Source: Coxiella endosymbiont of Ornithodoros amblus
Lineage (GTDB): Bacteria; Pseudomonadota; Gammaproteobacteria; Coxiellales; Coxiellaceae
Direction of reading: 5' to 3'
Assembly: GCF_019425495.1 (NCBI RefSeq)
Contig: NZ_VFIV01000004.1
Span: 1-45,988, forward strand
DNA: 45,988 bases
In this document: piece by piece, positions 38,601 to 45,988 of the stretch
How the letters are laid out: each line of letters opens with the position of its first letter
How positions within the stretch are numbered: the first letter of the stretch is position 1
The notes under the pieces: model-generated
Database searches by the model: none
What the model was told of the DNA's origin: nothing
Seen by the model: the letters and a program-made list of their open reading frames with translations, nothing else
Made by a program: the position numbers and the translations under genes

Positions 38601-38787
38601 ATCGAACGCTTACCATTCATGAAAAATTTTTACGTATTTTTGATCTACTTTCATTGTTACAGAATCCTGTATTTCACTTCGCTTCATACTACAGGCTACA
38701 GATAGATTGATTGTTTAACACCAGAGCGAGGCCCATGAAGGGATTGACAGTGGTTAAGAACCCTCCTACAATGCCCAATTCTTACCG

Positions 38788-38860
38788 GGGGCTATAGCTC
38801 AGCTGGGAGAGCGCTTGCACGGCATGCAAGAGGTCAGCGGTTCGATCCCGCTTAGCTCCA
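38788..38860 (+). tRNA. tRNA-Ala (anticodon GGC)
   Basis: The cloverleaf has acceptor arm GGGGCTA/TAGCTCC, D-loop AGCTCAGCTGGGAGAGC, anticodon stem CTTGC/GCAAG with loop ACGGCAT, and T arm AGCGG-TTCGATC-CCGCT. The 3' CCA is not encoded (A then TTC). Confidence 0.93.
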
Positions 38861-38904
38861 TTCTGCTAAAAGCTCGGCAGAAGCAGCCCCTTCAGCGAAG
38901 CAAG

Positions 38905-38980
38905 GTCCCCATCGTCTAGAGGCCTAGGACATCGCCCTTTCACGGCGGTAACAGGGGTTCGAATCCCCTTGGGGACGCCA
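38905..38980 (+). tRNA. tRNA-Glu (anticodon TTC)
   Basis: Acceptor GTCCCCA/TGGGGAC with encoded GCCA end, anticodon loop CTTTCAC, and T arm AGGGG-TTCGAAT-CCCCT match tRNA-Glu almost base for base with E. coli. It lies 44 bases after tRNA-Ala and is likely co-transcribed. Confidence 0.97.
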
Positions 38981-39019
38981 GTTTAATCAACGGCTGGCAC
39001 TGTTTAGCGTGTAGATTGG

Positions 39020-39045
39020 GTTGGGCTGAGCTTGCGAAGCCCAAC
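39020..39045. repeat. Stem-loop after the tRNAs (REP-like / terminator candidate)
   Basis: GTTGGGCT and AGCCCAAC form an eight-base stem around GAGCTTGCGA, 40 bases after tRNA-Glu. No strong T-tract follows. It resembles common intergenic GGGCT..GCGAAGCCC repeats and could end the tRNA transcript. Confidence 0.5.
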
Positions 39046-39097
39046 AGCATCACTCCAAAACAATCATCCTTATTAAAAGTTAGTGGCAGTTGGCGGG

Positions 39098-39103
39098 TAT
39101 AAT
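39098..39103 (+). promoter_or_regulatory. Promoter -10 (TATAAT) before a small lipoprotein remnant
   Basis: TATAAT with an extended GGG upstream lies 27 bases before a possible TTG start. A -35 is not clear. Confidence 0.4.
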
Positions 39104-39129
39104 GCCTCTAGCAATCTAACAATGCACGC

Positions 39130-39215
39130 TTGAATAGGGTTTTGCGATATTGTATTGGTTTGTCTTTTCTTTTCGCTAGGCTGCCGCAAACTCAGCGCAA
39201 GTTACGGCTTTATCT
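39130..39215 (+). pseudogene. Possible LptM (YifL)-type small lipoprotein remnant
   Basis: A frame reads LNRVLRYCIGLSFLFA, a typical lipoprotein signal. It then needs a one-base shift to give AGCRKL (lipobox cysteine), and a return shift to give KLRLYLNK, which resembles the GPLYLP element of LptM proteins. With a TTG start and two shifts it is probably dead. Its end touches the nadC stop on the other strand. The assignment is tentative. Confidence 0.3.
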
Positions 39216-40039
39216 TAATAAATTCGCATTGAAAGGTCGATGGCGCGAAGGTGTTTTGTTAGTGCGCCGACCGAAATATAGTCGACGCCGGTTTTTGCGA
39301 TTTCGTGAATGGTTTCTAAATTTACGTTGCCAGAAATTTCGAGTTTTGCTTTGCTGTTATTAATTTTCACCGCTTTTTTAATTGTATCAATATCAAAATT
39401 GTCTAACAAAATAATATTGGCTTTGGCGGAAAGTGCTTCTTGCAATTCATTGAGACTTTCAACTTCAATTTCGAGTGTTTTTTCAGGATGAGAAGTACGT
39501 GCTTTTTGGATCGCTTGGGTAAGCGAACCGCAGATTAAAATGTGATTTTCTTTTATTAAAAAAGCATCATACAAGCCCATGCGGTGATTCTTACCACCAC
39601 CGCAACGTACAGCGTATTTTTGGGCATAGCGCAAACCGGGAATGGTTTTTCGTGTATCCAGTAAATGGGCGGAAGTTCCTTTCAATTTTTCCACATAACG
39701 ACTGACTGCTGTCGCCGTGCCGGATAAAGTTTGCAGCCAATTAAGTGCGGTCCGCTCACCAGTGACAAGGGAACAGGCTTTTCCTCTTAACAGGGCAAGA
39801 GTTTGATTGGAGGAAACAAAATCACCATCTTTCACCTTCCACTGGATTTTAACGCTAGAATCCACCGCTTGGTAAACTTCATCAACCCAAGGAATGCCAC
39901 AAATAATCGCATCTTCCCGCGAAATAATGGATGCTTGCGATACCGTCTCGGCAGAAATTAATTCGGCTGTAATATCGCCGCTTCCAATATCTTCAACGAG
40001 CGCTGCATGGACGGCGGTTCGAATAGCTTTTTTATTCAT
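39215..40039 (-). CDS. nadC: Nicotinate-nucleotide pyrophosphorylase (quinolinate phosphoribosyltransferase)
   Basis: The 274-residue enzyme converts quinolinate and PRPP to nicotinate mononucleotide, the third step of de novo NAD synthesis. Motifs are ALVEDIGSGDITAELI, ERTALNWLQTLSGTAT, LLDTRKTIPGLRYAQKYAVR, GGGKNHRMGLYDAFLIKENH, IEVESLNELQEAL and LEISGNVNLETI with the closing GVDYISVGALTK. The ATG at 40039 shares a base with the pssA stop (TAATG); a start at 40081 would add 14 residues overlapping pssA. I prefer the coupled ATG but cannot exclude the longer form. Confidence 0.95.
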   Translation of the reverse strand: MNKKAIRTAVHAALVEDIGSGDITAELISAETVSQASIISREDAIICGIPWVDEVYQAVDSSVKIQWKVKDGDFVSSNQTLALLRGKACSLVTGERTALNWLQTLSGTATAVSRYVEKLKGTSAHLLDTRKTIPGLRYAQKYAVRCGGGKNHRMGLYDAFLIKENHILICGSLTQAIQKARTSHPEKTLEIEVESLNELQEALSAKANIILLDNFDIDTIKKAVKINNSKAKLEISGNVNLETIHEIAKTGVDYISVGALTKHLRAIDLSMRIY

Positions 40040-40794
40040 TAATGTTTTTGACAACGTAATTTCTTTTTTTGTCGTCGACATTTATGTAACGACCACAGCG
40101 TCCCAATCGGGCCTGAAATAACATACAAAAAGAAAATGAAAAGCAGAATATCTGGAGGATCAAAAGCAATCAGCGCTATAATCAATACGACTCCCAGAAT
40201 CACTACAAAAGGCACTCTATTTTGAAGTTGAAAATCTTTAAAGCTTCGATAACGAATCGTGCTCACTTTCAATAAGCCTAACAATATTGCGACCACGCTA
40301 AGGGGTAAAGCGATGCTCTCGCCGGGAACGTCAAAAACATTACAAACCCAAATAATACTCGCTACCAATCCGGCAGCGGACGGTGTGGGAAGCCCCTGAA
40401 AATAGCGTTTATCGGCTTTTCTAACCTGAACGTTGAAACGGGCTAACCGCAGGGCGGTACAAGCAGCGTAAATAAAAGGCGCGATCCAGCCAGTTTTTCC
40501 GAGAACCGCTAACGACCAGCTATACATCACCAACGCCGGTGCAATCCCAAAGCTCAACATATCGGATAAGCTATCCAGTTGGACCCCAAATTCACTTTGA
40601 GCATGGAGTAGCCGGGCGATTCGGCCATCTAGAGTGTCCATCACCATTGCAATAAAAATAGCGATAGCAGCCGATTCATAATGACCTTTCACGCCAGCGA
40701 CAACGGCGTAGAAGCCCGCAAACATAGCACCAAGGGTGAACAAATTGGGTAAAAGGTAAATGCCGCGAACTCGCGGATGCTTAGTCTCAGTCAT
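40039..40794 (-). CDS. pssA: CDP-diacylglycerol--serine O-phosphatidyltransferase
   Basis: The 251-residue polytopic membrane protein has the CDP-alcohol phosphotransferase signature DGRIARLLHAQSEFGVQLDS followed by LSD near residues 56-78. Preceding NLFTLGAMFAGFYAV and RLARFN are typical of the PssA type II family. It makes phosphatidylserine, the precursor of phosphatidylethanolamine. The ATG is preceded by GGGGA at good spacing. It is coupled to nadC and divergent from the DUF3579 gene. Confidence 0.95.
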   Translation of the reverse strand: MTETKHPRVRGIYLLPNLFTLGAMFAGFYAVVAGVKGHYESAAIAIFIAMVMDTLDGRIARLLHAQSEFGVQLDSLSDMLSFGIAPALVMYSWSLAVLGKTGWIAPFIYAACTALRLARFNVQVRKADKRYFQGLPTPSAAGLVASIIWVCNVFDVPGESIALPLSVVAILLGLLKVSTIRYRSFKDFQLQNRVPFVVILGVVLIIALIAFDPPDILLFIFFLYVISGPIGTLWSLHKCRRQKKKLRCQKH

Positions 40795-40824
40795 TGCTTC
40801 CCCTGGCAGAATTAATTAAAGTGC

Positions 40825-40830
40825 TATAAT
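40825..40830 (+). promoter_or_regulatory. Candidate -10 (TATAAT) in the pssA/DUF3579 divergent region
   Basis: TATAAT on the plus strand lies about 140 bases before the preferred DUF3579 start. On the minus strand TTGCAC and TATAGC (16-base spacer) in the same 50 bases could serve pssA. The region is AT-rich and no -35 for the plus strand is convincing. Confidence 0.35.
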
Positions 40831-40972
40831 ATGTGCCACCTATAGTGCAACATCTCATTCATTTTGGCTTCCCCCAACCGCCGAGGTGCTCCGTTGGTAT
40901 GTAAACAGAGGACAAAACTTAATGAGATCCTACTACTATCACATTATAAGGTGCTACTCAACAGGTTATATA

Positions 40973-41257
40973 ATGAAAAATAAGAACTCTAAGATTATTA
41001 TCGAAGGAGTAACAGAATCAGGAGAGACCTTTCGTCCCAGCGATTGGGCAGAACGCATGAGCGGCAATCTATCCACTTTCCATAAGCACCGTATTCATTA
41101 TTCTCCCATGTTGCAGCCTTCAATGAAAAGCGGGCACAAATGTGTTGTCATCGACCCTCATCTCAAACAATCCAATCCTAAGCTCTACGATTCTATTATA
41201 AAATTTGCTAAAGCTAACAAATTGCGTATTTGCAAGGAAGACAGTGATGGTGAATAG
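40973..41257 (+). CDS. DUF3579 domain protein
   Basis: The product is a small conserved protein of unknown function found in gamma- and betaproteobacteria. The core reads KIIIEGVTESGETFRPSDWA, ERMSGNLSTF, HRIHYSPMLQPSMKSGHKCV, and ends KLYDSIIKFAKANKLRICKE, matching the family from end to end at about 95 residues. The frame is open upstream to 40886. The ATG at 40922 has a GAGG ten bases away and would add 17 residues, so the start is uncertain. It ends 20 bases before the cardiolipin synthase start, suggesting co-expression. Confidence 0.85.
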   Translation: MKNKNSKIIIEGVTESGETFRPSDWAERMSGNLSTFHKHRIHYSPMLQPSMKSGHKCVVIDPHLKQSNPKLYDSIIKFAKANKLRICKEDSDGE

Positions 41258-41277
41258 TGATTGAAAAAAAGGGTATT

Positions 41278-42432
41278 ATGGAAAGTCGTCCGCTGCCAAC
41301 AAACTATTGCGAACGCCTCTTCACAGATGGACAAAAGCACTTCGATGAGTTGCTATCAGATATTGAACAAGCGAAATATTCCATCGATTTGGAAACCTAT
41401 TTATTCCACAATGATGCGTTGGGACAACGAGTGGCGATTAAACTCACTGAAGCCGCCCAGCGTGGCGTTAAAGTTCGAATCATGGTGGATGGAGCTGGCA
41501 GTCCTTTGTGGAGCACTAATTTCGCCCATCTTCTTGAAAGTGCTGGCGCACGAACTAAGGTTTTTCATCCCTTTCCGTGGCAGCTTTGGGATTGGAGCCG
41601 CTCTATTATTAAATTACCCTTTCTAATAAGGTGGATTTATCTTATTTTAAAAATAAATTTCCGCAACCATCGAAAAGTCTGCATTATCGATAAAAAGATC
41701 GCTTATATTGGTAGTCTTAACATTAGCAAACACCATATTTCTAAAGCCGAAGGAGGCGACGCATGGCGAGATACGTCGGTGCGTCTTTCTGGAATTAACT
41801 TGGACGAACTTGTCAAAGCGTTTGATGCAGCTTGGTACCACCGTACCATCAAAGAGCGTTTACGGGAAATTTTTCATCAAATTCGCAAAGACCCCTTGAT
41901 TCGTCTGAACTATTCACGGCACCGTCGACGCATTCTCCACAAAGACCTGTTGCGCAAAATGGCGAATTGCCACCGCCGAATTTGGATCACCAACGCTTAC
42001 TTTGTACCAGATAATTTTTTACTAAAAAGGCTGCAAGAAACGGCTCACGCCGGTATCGATGTACGTATTTTACTGCCACGTAAATCGGATGTTCCCATAA
42101 TGCCTTTGGCCTCCTCGACGTTTTATTATAACCTCTTAAATGCCGGTGTTAGGATTTTTGAATATTTACCCAGCATGCTGCATGCAAAATCGCTAATTAT
42201 TGATGATTGGATGCTGGTTGGCTCCAGTAATTTAAATCATCGCAGCCTCATTCATGATTTAGAAGCTGATGTTAACATTACCTCTCCCGAAGTCAAAAAA
42301 ATATTGGAACAGCAATTTCTCGAAGACCTTAAAAATTCTCGAGAAGTTTCTTTAGACAGTTGGCAAAAGCTTCGCCCTCAACGTCAACGCATTTTAGGTC
42401 GTTTGGTTCTTTATATTAAGTACTGGATATAA
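41278..42432 (+). CDS. Phospholipase D-type cardiolipin synthase (ClsB-like)
   Basis: The 384-residue protein has two HKD motifs: HRKVCIID with GSLN (His131, Lys133, Asp138) and HAKSLIID with GSSNLNHRS (His302, Lys304, Asp309). This marks the phospholipase D superfamily. The short length and absence of N-terminal membrane helices fit the ClsB/YbhO group, which condenses phosphatidylglycerol, or phosphatidylglycerol with phosphatidylethanolamine, to cardiolipin. The ATG at 41278 has AAGG five bases away; a GTG at 41257 would overlap the DUF3579 stop. Its 3' end overlaps the dead antiporter on the other strand. It may work with PssA nearby in membrane lipid supply. Confidence 0.92.
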   Translation: MESRPLPTNYCERLFTDGQKHFDELLSDIEQAKYSIDLETYLFHNDALGQRVAIKLTEAAQRGVKVRIMVDGAGSPLWSTNFAHLLESAGARTKVFHPFPWQLWDWSRSIIKLPFLIRWIYLILKINFRNHRKVCIIDKKIAYIGSLNISKHHISKAEGGDAWRDTSVRLSGINLDELVKAFDAAWYHRTIKERLREIFHQIRKDPLIRLNYSRHRRRILHKDLLRKMANCHRRIWITNAYFVPDNFLLKRLQETAHAGIDVRILLPRKSDVPIMPLASSTFYYNLLNAGVRIFEYLPSMLHAKSLIIDDWMLVGSSNLNHRSLIHDLEADVNITSPEVKKILEQQFLEDLKNSREVSLDSWQKLRPQRQRILGRLVLYIKYWI

Positions 42433-43271
42433 AAAGTAAAACAAAATAACTGATGTATCCTAATAAAAATATTATCCCGAAAACCCGTCCTATCCCTCCG
42501 CCTCAACGGGAGGTTAAAATGCTGAAAAGCCAAAGACCAATCGTAAAGATCATCATCGCCGGATAATCACGCCGCATCACGCTCGAGGAAACCCTTCCCG
42601 GAGCGATCAAACGCGGTGCAGACCGTAGTAGTAACGTCAAACCAATCATATAAGTCACTGATACCAAGCAATTGCGCCGCACTCACGGCCCCATTAACCA
42701 ATAACTCGGAACTGATGAATAACAACGTCAACCCAAGCAACCACCAAATCACGCTTTTTTCGCAGGCATCTGTAATTTTTCTTGGGGTAATTCTTGCAAC
42801 GGGGCAACTTATTTCTTCAATAAAGTTATCGACAACCAATACAAATGCAGTATTAATAACAGTATTAAAATTAATTCCTTCAGGGCGAGATAAATAGCCA
42901 TTCCATAAAAAAGCTCCGATTACAAAAGAATTACTATTAGCGCCGGCAATTCTCACTTCACCAGTCGCGAATGAACTTCAAGAGGTATGATCAATGCGAC
43001 TACGCCCAGAATTAATCCGATTATTAGCAACATTGGAACCTACGACACTGCCAATCGCAATTTGTGTTTTTCCGTGGAAAGCAGCGATAGCGGCAAAGAT
43101 TAATTCAGGAAAGGAAGTGCCAAAACCTACTAAAATTATCCCAATGACAAGAGAAGGAATTTTTAAATATCGAGCTAATACAACAGAAGCTGAAATAAAG
43201 CATTCCGCTCCGAAAGCCAACAAGCCTGCGCCGACAATAAGTTCGACGACGATTTTAAAAATCACGCTCAT
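42416..43271 (-). pseudogene. Decayed CaCA-family calcium/sodium antiporter
   Basis: The first 80 codons are intact and show the alpha-1 repeat: LVIGIILVGFGTSFPELIFA then AAIAAFHGKTQIAIGSVVGS-NVANN. After a shift near 43000 come SNSFVIGAFLWNGYLS and WWLLGLTLLFISSELLVNGA, with the second alpha repeat damaged at GISDL (frameshift). The terminal membrane segments MIFTIGLWLFSIL and GIIFLLGYISYFVLLF end at a TAA at 42416. It begins in an ATGA overlap with clpB. At least three disruptions make it nonfunctional. Confidence 0.85.
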
Positions 43272-45850
43272 GCTTCCTTAAATTCTAATTGTTCGCCATT
43301 TTTCTCAATGTTAATTAATGAACCCGGCACAAATTTCCCTTCCAAGATTTTCTGGGACAGTGGATTTTCGAGCTGTTGTTGCAGCACTCGCTTTAGCGGT
43401 CGTGCGCCATAAACCGGGTCGTAACCTAATTCTGATAAATAATCGAGCGTATCATCGCTGATCGTGAACTGATAATCTTTTTCTTTTAAGCGTTTTTTAA
43501 TTTGATCGATTTGAATAATCGCAATATTGCGAATTTGTTCTTTTTTCAAAGAATGAAAAACAACAGCTTCATCAATGCGATTAATAAACTCAGGTCGGAA
43601 ATATTGTGCGACAACTTCCATCACGGCCTCTTTCATTTTATAGTAGTAGTTTTCACTCGAGAATTCCCGAATCAAATCAGACCCGAGATTAGAAGTCATT
43701 ACAATGACTGCATTACGAAAATCCACCGTTCGACCCTGACCATCCGTTAATCGAGCGTCATCCAACACTTGCAGCAAAACGTTAAATACGTCGTTATGTG
43801 CTTTTTCAATTTCGTCTAATAAAATAACCGAATAAGGCCGACGGCGGACAGCTTCTGTTAAATAGCCCCCCTCTTCGTAACCCACGTATCCTGGTGGTGC
43901 ACCGATTAATCGAGCGACTGAATGCTTTTCCATAAATTCAGACATATCAATCCGAACCATCGCATCTTCTGTATCAAACAAAAAGGTGGCCAATGCTTTG
44001 CATAGCTCAGTTTTCCCCACCCCTGTCGGACCTAAGAATAAAAACGAACCTACGGGGCAATTAGGGTCGGACAATCCCGCCCGAGAACGACGAATGGCAT
44101 TTGCCACGGCGTTCACGGCTTCGTCCTGACCAATGACGCGTTTATGAAGTTCAGTTTCCATATGCAATAATTTCTCGCGCTCGCCTTCCAACATTTTCGA
44201 CACAGGAATATGTGTCCACTTCGAGACGACTTCGGCGACTTCTTCTTCGGTCACTCGACTGCGTAATAATTTATGATCACAGAATTGCTCTTCTTTCTGG
44301 GAAGCCACTTTTAATTTTTTATCAAGCTCTGGGATGATTCCATATTGCAGCTCGGACATTCGCGCCAAATCACCAGCGCGTCCAGCGGCTTCCAATTCAA
44401 TCCGCGCTTGTTCCAATTCCTCTTTAATTTGTTGAGTACCGTGCAATGAAGTTTTTTCACTTTTCCACACTTCTTCGAGATCAGAATATTCTTTTTCAAC
44501 GTTTTTAATTTCGGTTTCAAGATCAGCCAACCGTTTTCTTGAGGCTTCATCGGTTTCTTTTTTTAATGCTTCACGCTCAATTTTCAGCTGAATCAACCGT
44601 CGCTCCAAACGATCCAGTTCGACAGGTTTGGAATCCATTTCCATACGAATTTGACTGGCTGCTTCATCAATTAAATCAATCGCTTTGTCTGGGAGATTTC
44701 GATCACTAATATAGCGTTGAGATAGCATGGCTGCCGCAATAATCGCGGGATCAGTAATTTCAACGCCATGATGCACTTCGTAACGTTCCTTCAAACCTCT
44801 TAAAATAGCGATGGCATCTTCCGTTGAAGGTTCCTCAACCAATATTTTTTGAAACCGCCGTTCTAATGCAGCATCTTTTTCAACGTATTTTCGGTATTCA
44901 TCCAAGGTGGTTGCACCCACACAATGAAGCTCACCACGGGCCAACGCAGGTTTTAACATATTGCCGGCATCCATTGCACCCTCCGCCTTGCCCGCTCCCA
45001 CCATGGTGTGTAATTCATCGATAAATAAAATAACCCGACCTTCCTGCTTAGCAATATCTTTTAATACGGCTTTTAAACGTTCTTCAAATTCTCCTCGAAA
45101 TTTAGCTCCGGCAATTAATGCGCCTATGTCCAGAGCCAGTAATCGTTTCTGTTTCAAACCCTCTGGCACCTCACCGTTGACGATTCGTTGCGCTAATCCT
45201 TCCACAATCGCTGTTTTACCCACACCCGGTTCACCAATGAGAACAGGATTATTTTTTGTACGCCGCTGTAGCACTTGTATCGTTCGGCGAATTTCTTCGT
45301 CACGCCCAATGACGGGATCCAGTTTTCCAGTTTCAGCTTTTTCGGTGAAATCAATAGTGTATTTCGTCAATGCCTGCCGTTGACCTTCAGCGCTTTGCTC
45401 AGTCACTCGTTCACCCTTGCGCAAGTTCATGATGTTTTTTTCAATGACTTTTTTATCAGCACCGGCCTCTATTAACAGATCTCGTAATTGACCTTTAGCT
45501 TCGAGCGCAGCGGGAATGAACCATTCCGAGGAAATGTATTGGTCCTTATTTTGCTGAGCAAATTTATCCATCAACGTTAAAATTTTGCTTAATTCGCGGG
45601 ACATATGAAATTCTCCGCCGGTTCCTTCTACTTGAGGATATCTGTCGATGGCCTTGTTAGCGCCATTAATCAAACGTGATAAATTGACTTTTGATTGTTC
45701 TAACAACGGCGCCACGCTACCTTGAGTTTGTTCTAGCAATACTTTCATCACATGCGCAGGTTCTATAAATTGATGATCGCGACCAACGGCCAAAGATTGC
45801 GCGTCTGCTAACGCCGTTTGGAATGCTGTGGTAAATTTATCAATTCGCAT
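43268..45850 (-). CDS. clpB: ClpB, protein disaggregase
   Basis: The 860-residue AAA+ chaperone rescues aggregated proteins with DnaK. It shows the Clp N-domain ([20 protein letters not shown]), Walker A1 [16 protein letters not shown] with [19 protein letters not shown], and a roughly 120-residue coiled-coil middle domain (about 410-530). Walker A2 is [15 protein letters not shown] with [14 protein letters not shown], and the D2-small domain has [20 protein letters not shown]. Length matches E. coli. The ATG has AGGAG at good spacing. No clear heat-shock (sigma-32) promoter is visible in the 65 bases before a GC-rich palindrome. Its stop overlaps the start of the dead antiporter. Confidence 0.97.
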   Translation of the reverse strand: MRIDKFTTAFQTALADAQSLAVGRDHQFIEPAHVMKVLLEQTQGSVAPLLEQSKVNLSRLINGANKAIDRYPQVEGTGGEFHMSRELSKILTLMDKFAQQNKDQYISSEWFIPAALEAKGQLRDLLIEAGADKKVIEKNIMNLRKGERVTEQSAEGQRQALTKYTIDFTEKAETGKLDPVIGRDEEIRRTIQVLQRRTKNNPVLIGEPGVGKTAIVEGLAQRIVNGEVPEGLKQKRLLALDIGALIAGAKFRGEFEERLKAVLKDIAKQEGRVILFIDELHTMVGAGKAEGAMDAGNMLKPALARGELHCVGATTLDEYRKYVEKDAALERRFQKILVEEPSTEDAIAILRGLKERYEVHHGVEITDPAIIAAAMLSQRYISDRNLPDKAIDLIDEAASQIRMEMDSKPVELDRLERRLIQLKIEREALKKETDEASRKRLADLETEIKNVEKEYSDLEEVWKSEKTSLHGTQQIKEELEQARIELEAAGRAGDLARMSELQYGIIPELDKKLKVASQKEEQFCDHKLLRSRVTEEEVAEVVSKWTHIPVSKMLEGEREKLLHMETELHKRVIGQDEAVNAVANAIRRSRAGLSDPNCPVGSFLFLGPTGVGKTELCKALATFLFDTEDAMVRIDMSEFMEKHSVARLIGAPPGYVGYEEGGYLTEAVRRRPYSVILLDEIEKAHNDVFNVLLQVLDDARLTDGQGRTVDFRNAVIVMTSNLGSDLIREFSSENYYYKMKEAVMEVVAQYFRPEFINRIDEAVVFHSLKKEQIRNIAIIQIDQIKKRLKEKDYQFTISDDTLDYLSELGYDPVYGARPLKRVLQQQLENPLSQKILEGKFVPGSLINIEKNGEQLEFKEA

Positions 45851-45915
45851 GTTTGTCTCCTATATCATTCACATAAGTCACAACCATTTCAATTTTAGCC
45901 TTCGTCATTCTCGCT

Positions 45916-45980
45916 CAGGCGGGGAAGCAGGCGGCGCCAAAGGCGCGCCGCCGCTAATGTGTGCACTGCATCCCCGCCTG
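45916..45980. repeat. GC-rich nested palindrome (REP/MITE-like) upstream of clpB
   Basis: Outer arms CAGGCGGGGA and TCCCCGCCTG (45916-45925 and 45971-45980) enclose an inner hairpin GGCGGCGC/GCGCCGCC (45930-45937 and 45945-45952). The composition is far more GC-rich than the surroundings. It is probably a dispersed repeat, and may extend past the window end. Confidence 0.7.
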
Positions 45981-45988
45981 CGCACCTA

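Noticed and set aside
45851-45915. Sigma-32 heat-shock promoter before clpB
   Set aside because: A TTGAAA is present, but no CCCCAT-like -10 at the right distance.
1-45988. CRISPR array, intact insertion sequence or prophage
   Set aside because: No regularly spaced repeats, transposase motifs or phage structural genes were seen in either strand.

Overview
The window looks like a chromosome segment of a gammaproteobacterium of the Coxiella lineage (Legionellales). The intact proteins (dcw cluster, Kbl/Tdh, NadB/NadC, PssA, a DUF3579 protein, ClpB) are typical of that group, and intact genes alternate with many decayed ones. The amount of decay (methionine ABC transporter, beta-carbonic anhydrase, YajQ, M20 peptidase, AAA/DUF4143 ATPase, calcium/sodium antiporter and ankyrin-type genes all broken) suggests a host-restricted strain or a Coxiella-like arthropod endosymbiont. 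The assignment is an inference from protein recognition, not from a database search.

Layout. Positions 1-22230 hold the division/cell-wall (dcw) cluster, all on the minus strand. In transcription order it is mraZ, rsmH, ftsL, ftsI, murE, murF, mraY, murD, ftsW, murG, murC, murB, ftsQ, ftsA, ftsZ and then lpxC (cut by the window start). No ddl lies between murB and ftsQ. Within each block the genes overlap or nearly touch. The blocks are separated by four stretches of dead DNA (about 3.1-3.7, 7.9-9.3, 11.9-13.9 and 17.9-18.8 kb) that contain pseudogenes. Just upstream of the gene that restarts each block (ftsA, murG, murD, murE) there is a -10-like hexamer, so the operon has probably become several transcription units.

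Positions 22.2-28.6 kb carry a palindromic repeat, a broken yajQ, an intact kbl-tdh pair (threonine to glycine plus acetyl-CoA) with a perfect terminator hairpin, the RNase P RNA gene rnpB with a good promoter, and a wholly decayed metN-metI-metQ operon.

Positions 28.6-34.8 kb are almost entirely degraded: a membrane protein, a small DM9/DUF3421-like fragment and an M20 peptidase on the plus strand, then several ankyrin-type or unrecognised remnants on the minus strand. One 262-codon frame there is still open.

Positions 34.9-45.9 kb return to useful genes: nadB, a cptA/ygfX-like fragment antisense to the nadB end, sixA, a dead AAA/DUF4143 ATPase, tRNA-Ala and tRNA-Glu, nadC-pssA, a DUF3579 gene coupled to a phospholipase-D-type cardiolipin synthase, a dead CaCA antiporter and clpB. 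The window ends in a GC-rich nested palindrome.

Functionally, what survives is envelope and division machinery, phospholipid synthesis, NAD synthesis, protein disaggregation and RNA processing. What has died is uptake, accessory hydrolysis and probable host-interaction genes. I found no CRISPR array, no intact insertion sequence and no prophage.
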